Shown piece after piece: positions 47,201-57,077 of a stretch of DNA of 64,000 nt. Position 1 is the first letter of the stretch; each line of letters begins with the position of its first letter. Below the pieces are notes generated by a model. The model saw only the letters and a program-made list of their open reading frames with translations, made no database searches and was not told where the DNA came from. The position numbers and the translations under genes are program-made. The stretch spans positions 12,158,378-12,222,377 of the forward strand of contig JASKMD010000008.1 of NCBI GenBank assembly GCA_030144725.1, given 5' to 3'. The stretch is from Haematococcus lacustris. Lineage: Eukaryota; Chlorophyta; Chlorophyceae; Chlamydomonadales; Haematococcaceae.

Positions 47201-49455
47201 GCCTTTAATGGCTTGATAGCTCACTAGCAGCAGAGGGCCACGGACGTCAACCAGAGATGGTGGCTTTGCTAATGCTGTTGTAGGAGATGGTGTTGGTGAC
47301 AATTGATGATGAGACATGTATCAGATGTCAGGCCACTAATGGTCAAACATTTGACGTGCTGGCCTCTGGACATGAAAATAGTGGGTGGGCAGCACAAATG
47401 CAACATAAGGCTCCCTGCTGCTGCGTACTCCTGCCGTCCTCCTGCTGTCATCTCGCACCATCCCTGCCTGCGATGGCCGCGCTGCAAGCGTACCTGATCT
47501 CGGTGTTGACTTGAAGGCGTCCCTCCCGCACCTCCAGGCGCAGATCCGGGCTGCGTAGCTCGCCATTCAGCTTCATCTCGTCGTCAGCTTGTGTCAGGGT
47601 GCGCATAAACGCACCTTCCCCCTCAATTGCCTTGGCCTCCTCCTCCTGCCTCCGGTGCAGCTTTTGGGCGGCTACGGCTGCGGCACGCCGCGCCACCGCG
47701 TCCTCGCCGTCTAGGACCAGGTTGCTGACGTGACGCATGCCGGACTCCGCAAGGCTTCGAGCTGTGTGCGCAGCCTCAGCTGCTTCGGTGGCCAAACCAG
47801 CCGCCCGCTCCTTGGCTTTGTCCACTGCCCCGCTCAAGCCCGCTGACGCTGCGTCGCCCTCGTTCGTTGCTGAATCCGACGATGCCGCGCTTGCACCGCC
47901 ATTCGCGCTTGCCGTATTCGTGCCGCCAAACGCATTCCCGGCATTGACGCTGTCAGTGGCCGGACGACTCGTGTCTGAGGGTGTATGCTGCGGGCGAGGG
48001 GGGCTGGACGAGCTGATGCCGTGCGCTTGCTCCAGCTTCTCTGCTTGCTGCAAAGCCTCCTCCGGCGCCTCCAAAGCACCCGCCACCTCGAGGTACCGGA
48101 TGATCCGGAAGTCCCGGGCGACGGCGCTGTATCCGCCGTTGATGACCGGGTTGTGCATGATCACGTGGTTGGGCGCACCTGCAGCGTGGTGTGGAAAATC
48201 CCACTACCATCAGAGCGGTCATGTGTAGCAGGAACAGGAGGAGCCCATGCACCACATGGTACAAAATGGCACATGTGCCATTACTACATGCAGACAACAC
48301 ACCAACCCTAGTGTGGGGCTCCCGTGGGGCTACCTGTGCTCAGGCACATGTCGCATGCAGGGTTGGTGGGCAGGGTGCCGTCGTGCATGCAGCAGTTGAG
48401 ATGCATCGCCACTGCAATGGCATGGCTGACAGCGGCGTAGAGCACTTTGCATTAACAATGCTCACCCTGAAGCAGCTGAAGATAGCGTAAGATGGTATAA
48501 GTTGGCACAAGTTGGCATAAACACGTAAGGAGTGGCTCAACTCACAGCACTGCATTCACGGCACTGAGATGGCATGGCCTGCTGTGACAATGTGCAGATC
48601 GCAAAGCAGCCCCGCCAACCTGCTAGTGCCTTTCACCCTGCTCCCCATTTCTCGCCACCTCCTTCCCACCACAGTATGCTGCAGGCCCACGTCTGCGTGC
48701 CTGCTCACAGGGCCTCACCCCGGTACAGCTGCCACAGGCTGCCAGTGCACTCCACATCCTGCACTGCCAGCAGCTGCTGCCCACCCCACTCTGGCGGCTC
48801 ATGTACTGTCACGCCTTTGAGCCTGCGGGGCAGGCGTCCTCTGCCGGCTCAAACAAGCCAGGCTGCAAACCAGGGGCTGCTTGGCGTGGAGGCACACCAG
48901 CTGGCACAGGGCAACCAGGGGGTCAGGCATGCAGCAATTCAATAGGGAAGTCACAGAGAAGCTGGATGTAATGGCTGAATGCCACGTACGTGATGCTGCC
49001 GTGAAAGGGTCCTGACAGTGCCAGCTTCACATCAGCGATGGCCACCTTGCCCGGCTGCAACGAGTTAACCAGGCTGACTACTGCTTGCAAGCCCAGCTGC
49101 GTGCTCAGCAGTGGAGGCAGCGCAGCCAAGGAGACACCTGCAGGAGATGACAAATGATGTGTGGGTGGCTGCCCTGCTGCCTGCCCGCTGACCTGGCAGG
49201 CAGGTGAGTCACTGTTTCACTGCCGCTACATTCCCCTCCCTCCCCTCCCTCACCCGTTACCACTACACCAGTGCCAAGCAGCTTCAGTGCGCGCAGCAAG
49301 CCGGGGGGCAGCTGTGAGGTGGACGCGCGGCCCGCTGCCGCCAGCGGGACGTGCACATAGCTCCTGACCCCAAAGACTGTCGTATGCACGCGTTCTGCCA
49401 AGAGCCATTGCTTCGCAGCGGACAAAGCCTTTGCTGCAAGGCGCGAGCGTGGCAT
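42215..49455 (-). CDS. Large multi-exon protein of unknown function, possibly AsmA/TamB-like
   Basis: The ATG at 49455 starts MPRSRLAAKALSAAKQWLLA, basic and amphipathic, which could be an organelle-targeting leader. Coding blocks follow with good splice sites. They include LGLQAVVSLVNSLQPGKVAI (49.07), LKGVTVHEPPEWGGQQLLAV (48.8), NHVIMHNPVINGGYSAVARD (48.15), an Ala-rich helix with QADDEMKLNGELRSPDLRLE (47.58), ILGAELEVVGAFSDTHLLWL (47.15), LDMRMRVWEVEVAAKSALQP (46.4), LASINPLLGRVSSLSEG (45.88), VILADTDASVVVDPMKLRLA (45.46) and IARSGVIEQRRVDMLI (44.14). Across the array-bearing intron follow GTALEADPSSGVHLVLWGSM and LGLRDLPPDYALPLQLTGSL (42.77), ending at TGA 42215. Alternating short beta-like segments and the phrase LxLTGSLxxPQLQ recall AsmA/TamB-type lipid or envelope scaffold proteins. 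That is only a style match. The gene looks intact. Confidence 0.6.
42927..43752. repeat. AGGGTC hexamer array, about 137 units, in an intron
   Basis: A near-perfect tandem array of AGGGTC (GACCCT on the gene's sense strand) lies between the exon ending at 44111 and the exon starting at about 42918 of the 42-49 kb gene. A variant island of GGGGCC/GGGGTC units lies at about 43351-43396. Period six keeps three frames open on each strand (Arg-Val, Gly-Gln and Leu-Thr repeats); these are not proteins. It resembles a telomere-like G-rich repeat but is not the TTTTAGGG or TTTAGGG unit of green algae. Confidence 0.95.
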
Positions 49456-49567
49456 CCGCTTCGATTGCTGCTTTATTACGCTGTTGGCTTTACATACTGT
49501 TTGACAGGTCCCATTGCGATCAACTCACTGGCGTCACTATGCGGGGGGCAAGGTCACTCATGTTGTC
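49456..49567 (-). promoter_or_regulatory. Residual promoter/5' UTR of the 42-49 kb gene next to the KDZ insertion
   Basis: Only 112 bp lie between the start codon (49455) and the target duplication of the KDZ transposon (49568). Transcription of the gene must start here or inside the transposon. No core-promoter motif was recognised. Confidence 0.4.
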
Positions 49568-49576
49568 TGAAGTATG

Positions 49577-49787
49577 CAATCAATCCTCTCGGTAAAATGT
49601 CCACCGAACTTGTGGACATTTTGTCCACCAGTTAGGTGGACATTTGAAACACGCACCAAACAGCTAACGCTGCATCAACCCTGCAATTTCTTAGTACCTG
49701 TGTGCCAACTGTAGGTCGAACACTGCGATCGACGCAGCCACCCAACATGTGACCGCTCACTCCCTGCCAGGCCCAGCCAGCCCTGTT
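49577..49787. repeat. Left terminal inverted repeat of the KDZ transposon
   Basis: Contains nested inverted GTCCACC/GGTGGAC boxes (AATGTCCACC..GGTGGACATT) near the tip, which may be transposase binding sites. It pairs with 56287-56497 along about 205 bp with few mismatches (for example T versus G near 49680). Confidence 0.85.
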
Positions 49788-49815
49788 ATGCGATAACCCG
49801 ACTTGAGCCCTTGCT

Positions 49816-52544
49816 ATGGAAGTAGATGGTTGTGGTACTAGCGAGGCCAAAAAGCAGGATAGGAGGAGGCGCCTGAAAGCCGAAAGCCGGAAGCGGAATT
49901 CATTTGAGGATTTCATTATAAGAGCCAGTGAACGCAACCCATTGCTTGAGCTCATCGGCTTTTCCGCAGCCAAGAATAGGAGTTGCGATTTATTGATTGC
50001 TCGCGGCCCAGTCCTCAGCAAAGTGCACGAGAAACACCCAAGTGTGCTTGATGACATACTGTTCATGTTGACACAGCTTAGTAGTGAGGAGCCTGAGGGC
50101 TGGGCGTTCATCGCCCAAATGCTTCATGAGGGCAAGACGGGGTTGGAAACACTCCTGTTACTGAAAAAGAAGAAGGTGGGCTTGGTGTAGCAGCCCCATC
50201 CAGCGCATCATCATGACAACATGTTCTTCCCTGCAGGCCAACTGCCCAGAAAGGCCTGGAAAGAGTGCAGAAAAGAAGCGGCAAAAGAGGGTAGCAATGC
50301 AGCAGCCAGGACTCCACCCCCTCCCAGACTCGCCCACTAGCCTAGAACTGCAGCATGAGCACCTCCCTCTTGATACTCCCTTCACCACTCACATTGACCA
50401 TCACACAGAGACAGGGTTGCAGCAACAGCAGCCCCCCGCCTTGTCCTCTGCCCAGCTCACCAGCCCAGGGATGCAGCAGCAACCCCCTGCCTTGTCCTCT
50501 GCCCTGCTCACCAGCCCAGGGCAGCAGCAGCAGCAGCAGCAGCACCCTTCCTTGTCCTCTGCCCTGCTCATAAGCCCAGGGCTGCAACAGGAGACCCCTG
50601 CCTTGTCCTCTGCCTTGCTCTCCAGCCCAGGGCTGCAGATGGAGACCCCAGCCTTGCCCTCTGCCCTGCTCACCAGCCCAGGGCTACAGCAGCAGCACCA
50701 GCAGCCCCCTGCCTTGCCCTCTGCTCTGCTCACCAGCCCAAGGCTGCAGCAGCAGCAGCAGCAGCAGCCACCAGCCTTGCCCTCTGCCCTGCTCACCAGC
50801 CCAAGGCTGCAGCAGCAGCAGCAGCAGCCCCCAGCCTTGCCCTCTGCCCTGCTCACCAGCCCAAGGCTGCAGCAGCAGCAGCAGCACCCTTCCTTGTCCT
50901 CTGCCCTGCTCATAAGCCCAGGGCTGCAACAGGAGACCCCTGCCTTGTCCTCTGCCTTGCTCTCCAGCCCAGGGCTGCAGATGGAGACCCCAGCCTTGCC
51001 CTCTGCCCTGCTCACCAGCCCAGGGCTACAGCAGCAGCACCAGCAGCCCCCAGCCTTGCCCTCTGCCCTGCTCACCAGCCCAAGGCTGCAGCAGCAGCAG
51101 CAGCAGCCACCAGCCTTGCCCTCTGCCCTGCTCACCAGCCCTAGGCTGCAGCAGCAGCAGCAGCAGCCCCCAGCCTTGCCCTCTGCCCTGCTCACCAGCC
51201 CTAGGCTGCAGCAGCAGCAGCAGCAGCCCCCAGCCTTGCCCTCTGCCCTGCTCACCAGCCCAAGGCTGCAGCAGCAGCAGCAGCAGCCCCCAGCCTTGCC
51301 CTCTGCCCTGCTCACCAGCCCAAGGCTGCAGCAGCAGCAGCAGCAGCCCCCAGCCTTGCCCTCTGCCCTGCTCACCAGCCCTAGGCTGCAGCAGCAGCAG
51401 CAGCAGCCCCCTGCCTTGCCCTCTGCCCTGCTCACCAGCCCAAGGCTGCAGCAGCAGCAGCAGCAGCCCCCTGCCTTGTCCTCTGCCCTGCTCACCAGCC
51501 CAAGGCTGCAGCAGCAGCAGCAGCAGCCCCCAGCCTTGCCCTCTGCCCTGCTCACCAGCCCTAGGCTGCAGCAGCAGCAGCAGCAGCCCCCAGCCTTGCC
51601 CTCTGCCCTGCTCACCAGCCCTAGGCTGCAGCAGCAGCAGCAGCAGCCCCCTGCCTTGTCCTCTGCCCTGCTCACCAGCCCAAGGCTGCAGCAGCAGCAG
51701 CAGCAGCCCCCAGCCTTGCCCTCTTCCCTGCTCACCAGCCCAAGGCTGCAGCAGCAGCAGCAGCAGCCCCCAGCCTTGCCCTCTGCCCTGCTCACCAGCC
51801 CTAGGCTGCAGCAGCAGCAGCAGTAGCCCCCAGCCTTGTGCTCTGCCCTGCTCACCAGCCCAAGGCTGCAGCAGCAGCAGCAGCAGCCCCCAGCCTTGCC
51901 CTCTGCCCTGCTCACCAGCCCTAGGCTGCAGCAGCAGCAGCAGCAGCCCCCTGCCTTGTCCTCTGCCCTGCTCACCAGCCCAAGGCTGCAGCAGCAGCAG
52001 CAGCAGCCCCCAGCCTTGCCCTCTGCCCTGCTCACCAGCCAAAGGCTGCAGCAGCAGCAGCAGCAGCCCCCAGCCTTGTGCTCTGCCCTGCTCACCAGCC
52101 AAAGGCTGCAGCAGCAGCAGCCCCCAGCCTTGCCCTCTGCCCTGCTCACCAGCCCAGGGCTGCAGCAGCAGCCACCCCTCCCCTTGCACACAGGCCTGCA
52201 CAGCGGCCTTACGACTATCCAAGGTCAGATTGTGGATGTGTTAGTGTGTGTGTCTGTGTACATGAGTAACCCATACCACATTGTTTGTTTGTGTAAAGCT
52301 TTATGTATCCTCTCTGATTGCAGATGTGTTATCTTTGGGGAAGGGAGCACTGCAGAAGAGGGCAATGGCGGCGCTTCGTCAATTTCAGGCCAATCAACAA
52401 GACCTCAACAACCGCCAGCTGATGACAGCCTTGTACCAGCAATCAGCAACAATTCTGAGCCCATCTGAGAAGAATGTTGCATGGTACAAAAACTTTCACA
52501 AGGCTGTCCTCAGCTTTCGTTCAGTTCCATGCCACACACCGTGA
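49816..52544 (+). CDS. KDZ-element accessory protein with Gln/Pro-rich 20-residue repeats
   Basis: Three exons: 49816-50175, 50237-52223 and 52324-52544 (TGA). Exon 1 encodes a basic, helical, non-repetitive N-terminus (AKKQDRRRRLKAESRKRNSF, then IIRASERNPLLELIGFSA and VLDDILFMLTQLSSEEPEGW). Exon 2 is almost entirely tandem copies of LQQQQQQPPALPSALLTSPR. Exon 3 gives a helical C-terminus (ALQKRAMAALRQFQANQQDL, then NNRQLMTALYQQS and AWYKNFHKAV). A single in-frame TAG at 51824-51826 (a CAG-to-TAG change in one repeat) would truncate the protein to about 650 residues unless read through, skipped or a sequencing error. The gene lies inside the TIRs and converges on the transposase, so it is a second transposon gene. 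Its role is unknown; DNA binding or a multimerisation role is only a guess from the composition. Confidence 0.6.
50410..52172. repeat. About 30 tandem 54-66 bp coding repeats
   Basis: Units follow the pattern CAG-run, then CCCCCAGCCTTGCCCTCTGC, then CCTGCTCACCAGCCCAAGGCTG. Most are 60 bp. A block at 50543-50750 (with ISPGLQQETPALSSALLSSP) is repeated at 50885-51090, offset by 342 bp, so a multi-unit duplication occurred. From about 51040 onwards units are nearly identical, showing recent homogenisation. Confidence 0.9.
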
Positions 52545-53172
52545 TTTGTATGCAGTGAATGGTCATGATGTAATGATGAAGAGAGTGATGGTGATTAGCC
52601 GTGTGTCCTCTTCTTTCAATTGATACCTACGCCCCTTGTATGGACAACACCACCACGCGGTGATGCGCTAATGCTCCAAACGTGGTAGCCACCTGCTACA
52701 TACCCCCCTTGCATGTATGCATCACGGTCATGCCTAGCAGGTGCAAGCCTGGCAGTGTTGCACACCCAATGCGTCACAGCCAGCTAGACTACGGATGGTA
52801 CCTATGGTGGAGGCTCACCAGATCTAGCCATATGCTTGGGTGTGGTGTGCCACATGCCCCTTGTATGGACAACACCACCAAGCAGTATTACATTAACGTT
52901 GCAACTAGCACGGCCAAGTACGCTATGCCTATTGTAGACCTTGATTTTTGAGTTGCAATTGCCCATCACCGGGAGAATTGTCTTACACAACCAATGTGGT
53001 GTCCATATGCGGCTACACAAGCAATGGCATGGTTGAACAACCGCAAATTGCATGCCTTTATTTGCATGGAGCCACCAAGACCACAACAAACCATGCCAGA
53101 TCTATGCCTTGAAATGCCCATATTCGCATGGAGTTGAAATGCCCATATTCGCATGCCCATATTCTCATGGAG
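52545..53172. other. Spacer between the two convergent KDZ-element genes
   Basis: No gene. CCCCTTGTATGGACAACACC occurs twice in direct orientation (about 52634 and 52857). A short unit CCATATTCGCATGGAGTT recurs around 53107-53170. The spacer must contain both 3' ends. Confidence 0.5.
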
Positions 53173-56100
53173 TTACCACAGCAGACCATGCAGCTGCAAT
53201 ATCTGAGCCTTGAAATGAGCCAAATGCTGCTGCAAGTAGAAGAGCTTCCCTGCCATGGCAATACTGGGCTGCACCTCTAGCTTTGTGCATGCAGCCTGAC
53301 ACACACCGCACATGTGCTCCAGCCATGCGTGCAACCGTGCACGCTCGAGATGGAGGACAGCTAGCTGCTCGAGGCACCGCTCACTATCGCTCAGCAAGTG
53401 AAGAAACTGCCGACCAAAGAAGAGCTCTTTGCCGAGTGGGGTGGACTGGCACTCCTCCTCCCAAGGCGCTGGACCCCCTTGAACCATGTCACGGAGCTGG
53501 CTGTGGCTGACTTGGACCTGGTCAAGCACTTGGTTGGTGCCTAACACCTCCCAAAGGGCAAGGTCATCCAGCGCTTGGCGGGCCAGCCTCATCTTTGCCT
53601 TGGCCTGCTTGGCTAGGGCGCGGGTGTCCTTGTCCGCTATGCCCCAGTTGTCCTTCTTTGTCTCGAGCTGTGCCACAATCATGGCTAAATGCCACACTTG
53701 GTCCCGCAGGCTGCAAAGCGCACACCACAACATATACACTGTGTAACATGCATGACATGTGTTGCATGGCGTGCGCTTGACTAGCTGCTCACCCTGAAAT
53801 CTTGGCCGTCTTCAGCGATTGAAGGCCATGTGCGTGGACAGAGACGCCTGGCAGGGATGGGCAGAGCCAAGACCCAGTTGTGTTGTGCACGCCGTGCTCC
53901 AACTCAAGGTCAAGGAGCTTGGTCTCAATGCCGGTCAGCTGAGGCAGCGTCCTCCCCCTTGTGAGCAGCTTAGCCATGTCCGGCAGCAACGGGGGTAGAC
54001 GGTCATGGCACAGGTCAAGGGACGTCACACCAGTCTCTGAACGTATGGCTGATGCCACTAGCTTCAACTCCACATACTCAGCCTGCACAATGCACAAGGA
54101 CAATGCGCAAGCTATCGTGCAAGCGCAAGCAACACTAGTAGCTTCTTCCACTCACTGGCCATGCATGTGGCACCCTGGAGGCCTTGGCGCCAACTAGCAG
54201 GTGTTGAGACTGGTACTTGATAGAAGCTTCTTCACCGCTCGTCACACCTTCAGCCAATGCTTGCTCCCTTAGCTTGCTCAACTTCTTGGCCACCTCCTCT
54301 GCAACAACAACCACATCCATTAGGAGGCACATTGCTGGGTGCCAAGCAGAATGATGTGCTTACCTTGCTTTGTGACCATGTTAGTGTGGCACCCATCCAA
54401 GAGCTCCACCATCTTGCTCTGCTTCTCCAAGGCGATGGCGGATAATGCGCTCTGGATGACATCACTGCGGTGGCCCAAGGTCATGTACCGGGTTGTTTTG
54501 CCCAAGGGCTGCACACCAGGTGAAGCCAAGGCACACCAACAATCGCTCGAGCAAGGACACATCCTCTCTCACAGCATGCATCAGAACATTCCATACCTTC
54601 AGCCTGCTCCAGGCTTGCTCAGTTTGCTCGCCCACTCGGAAGGCGGTGCCCTTCAAAAAGCGCGCATTGTTGGCCAGCTGGCAAGCTGTGTCATGGGAGG
54701 CGGCGTGCATCATGGGCACCATCATCTTCACGCTAGACCATGAGGGATCCAGTCCATGGACACACACATAGCGATCCCAGGTGATCTTCAAGCGACATGC
54801 GATGTCCACGTAGATGTGCACAACGTTGTGTGCACGCAGCAGCAGTCGCTCCAGTCCAAGCAGGTAGTAGGTGAACTGCTCAGGCGTCCGCATGTTGCAG
54901 AAGAGGCCAAGCGCGGGCACTCCATGGCAGCACACAAAACCGCACAACCCCGTGATGTCACAGCTGCGCTTGGCACAGCTAGCGGTCGGCCGTGAGCATG
55001 ACAATGATGATGCGCAAGTGTGGACATCATCTGCACCAGCGCCAGCCATGCTGTACTGCAGGTTGAGCTGTTCCTCCTTGAACCTCCGCTCCACTTCCCA
55101 GTCAAACCCTTCCTCCTGCTGCCGTGCATCAATGTGGCTGTTGAGTCGGGGAGGAATGTCCCGGCTGGCCTTGCCACACCCCGCATGGTGGTTCAGCTTG
55201 GTCATGGCATCGGTGCAGATGGCAACAGGGTAATTGTCAACGACACCTGATGCAACAACATGCAAGGCACAAGCATGTTCAACCTGACCTAGCATGGATA
55301 TGGAATGCAACCCTGATCATGCCCACCTACCTGGTGTGGCGACGCAGATGGGGCAATCAGCCAGAGGGCCACCAGGCACCCCCTCACACCCCAGCCCTTC
55401 TAGGGTGGTAGCCCGGTGTGTCACTGCCAGGTAGGAGAAGTAGGCTGAGCTGAAGATATCAGGTCTGATAGGGCGCCGCTCTGGATACAGCTGAAATGGA
55501 TGATGGCTTACATTCAAGATCTCCAGAAACTCTGCAAGAAGGCAGTTGCTAGTAGTTGCTAGCAGGTAGTTGCTTCCTAATGATTGGTGCATGAGATGTG
55601 GTGATGATGATGATAATGACGACGTGTTGGCACCCAACACTTACCGTCCATTGATAATCCTTTTACAGAGGCTCGTACATAGACCTGTAGCAAGGTCTGG
55701 TCAAACCACATGCTGGGCTGGACAGGGGAATTGCCCCAACATCCATGTTGCAAAGGGGAGGCTGACACAGACTGCTTGCATGAGCTGCAGGTGCAGTGAC
55801 GCACGGTTAGCTGGAAGCGGTGTGCCATGCCGACACGCTCTACCACAGTAGCAGGGAGCTCCTCTAGCTGTGCTCCAGAGCAACAGCTAAGGATGGCTGC
55901 GTCAAGACGGGCTTGCATGAGCTGACGAAGCAACTCGCATTCCTCGGCTGCCGCTGCTGCAGCCGCTGGGGCATTGTCGATAATGGCTTGCTTGTCATGA
56001 AGAGCACGAGCTATCCACGCTTTGGCAGCTGTTTCCTGTCTGTGCTTCCAGCTAGGACATGAGCTAGCTGGCTGAGGTGCTGGCTCAAACTCGTAACCGC

Positions 56101-56242
56101 ATGTGTCGTCCGCTGAGTCGTTACTGCCATTGTTTAAAGCTCTCCGCACTGGAGCAAGCTGGCCTATTCGCTTCCTTCGCGTTTGTTTTTCTCGCTTTGG
56201 AGACGGGCCTGGTGCGTTTGACTTCACGTTCAATCTCCCCAT
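53173..56242 (-). CDS. KDZ-superfamily transposase
   Basis: This is the DDE-type transposase of Kyakuja-Dileera-Zisupton elements, acting on the flanking TIRs. The ATG at 56242 begins a basic leader (KREKQTRRKRIGQL). Exons contain an N-terminal Cys cluster (HCTCSSCKQS, 55.8 kb), FSSAYFSYLAVTHRATTLEG and DCPIC (55.45). The core block follows: VAICTDAMTKLNHH (first Asp), SCDITGLCGFVCCHGVPALG, EQFTYYLLGLERLLLRAHNV, IYVDIACRLKITWDRYV (second Asp), PMMHAASHDTACQLANN and FRVGEQTEQAWSRLKVWN (Glu), spanning about 54.6-55.2 kb. These match the conserved HG, DIAC and GE...W features of the family. A long helical, probably coiled-coil C-terminus (KQSKMVELLDGC, EEVAKKLSKLREQ, AKQAKAKMRLARQALDDLA) runs to TAA 53173. 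Six or seven exons; no internal stop was noticed in the recognised blocks. Likely functional or recently so. Confidence 0.85.
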
Positions 56243-56286
56243 TACTACACATCAACAACAACAGGGGCCCAAGTCGAGATATCGCA

Positions 56287-56497
56287 CAGGGCCCAAGCCG
56301 GGCCTGGCAGGGAGTGAGCGGTCACATGTTTGGGTGGCTGCGTCGATCGCAGTGTACGACCTACGGTTGGCACACAGGTACTAAGACATTGCAGGGTTGA
56401 TGCAGCGTTAGCTGTTTGGTGCGTGTTTCAAATGTCCACCTAACTGGTGGACAAAATGTCCACAAGTTCGGTGGACATTTTACCGAGAGGATTGATT
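56287..56497. repeat. Right terminal inverted repeat of the KDZ transposon
   Basis: Reverse complement of the left TIR. It lies 45 bp upstream of the transposase ATG and so probably overlaps its promoter. Confidence 0.85.
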
Positions 56498-56505
56498 GAA
56501 GTATG

Positions 56506-57047
56506 TGTGCTTCACGATGTAAGAGTTGCACGTCTTGTGAAGGGAGCTGAATGCCGACAGTGAAGGGAGCTGTATAGTGGTACTCCTTGCCCTTGGCAGA
56601 TGACACATGGGAAGCAAACGGTGCAATGCTGGTTGCAAATCGGCATGAATGACAGCATGAATTGCGATTGGCGGAGATTGTCATTCATTCATCCCCGCTC
56701 GCCATCTATTTTATCGTGGCTCCCATTTGCCATTGCTGAGCATCTTCTCAGCGAACTGGTCACATCGGGCAATGCAATGCAATGGTGTGGTGACACCTTC
56801 TTGTTGTGTTGTGTCGTTGAGACAAAGTTGTTGTGTCGTTGTGTCGTTGAGTTATAACGTTGAGTTGTGTCTAATGAGATCAATGTGTCTGTGTTTGACT
56901 ACAAGTTGTAATGCAACTCGTGCTTTACTTTGGTGTAGCATGGGGGCTGTAGGGATGCCAACGGCTGAGATGCAGCTAAGGCCTTCCCCTGCATCCAGAA
57001 TGCAAGATGGTACTTCAAAGCAATCCAGCTCCTGAACCCCACAGCCC
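56506..57047. other. Interval right of the KDZ element, no gene supported
   Basis: By the insertion model this was contiguous with 49567 before transposition and is the distal upstream region of the 42-49 kb gene. It includes short TTGTGTCGTTG repeats at about 56806-56850 and the left arm of an inverted repeat at 56914-56950. Confidence 0.5.
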
Positions 57048-57077
57048 TCATGCTACACCAAAATAAAGCATGAGTTG
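56914..57077. repeat. 37-bp inverted repeat with 90-bp loop
   Basis: Arms 56914-56950 and 57041-57077 match at 34 of 37 positions and all three differences are transitions. The right arm contains the last codons and stop of the small gene at 57048-57634, so the left arm is an inverted copy of that gene's 3' end. It could fold into a strong hairpin. Confidence 0.8.

Larger units (their letters stand above)
49577..56497. mobile_element. KDZ (Kyakuja-Dileera-Zisupton)-type DNA transposon, apparently complete
   Basis: Ends are defined by inverted repeats of about 210 bp (AATCAATCCTCTCGGTAAAA...) that differ at only a handful of positions. The direct repeat TGAAGTATG lies immediately outside (49568-49576 and 56497-56505; 8 or 9 bp depending on one ambiguous base), matching the 8-bp duplications reported for KDZ elements. 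Inside are two convergent genes: a KDZ transposase on the minus strand (53173-56242) and a repeat-rich accessory protein on the plus strand (49816-52544). Near-identity of the TIRs implies a recent insertion. Confidence 0.85.

Noticed and set aside
50410..52172. CRISPR array
   Set aside because: The repeat is contiguous, coding and has no unique spacers; the host is eukaryotic.
50401..52222. Cys-rich and Leu/Gly-rich minus-strand frames of 400-600 residues
   Set aside because: Antisense shadows of the CAG/CCC coding repeats of the plus-strand gene; no independent start context or family resemblance.
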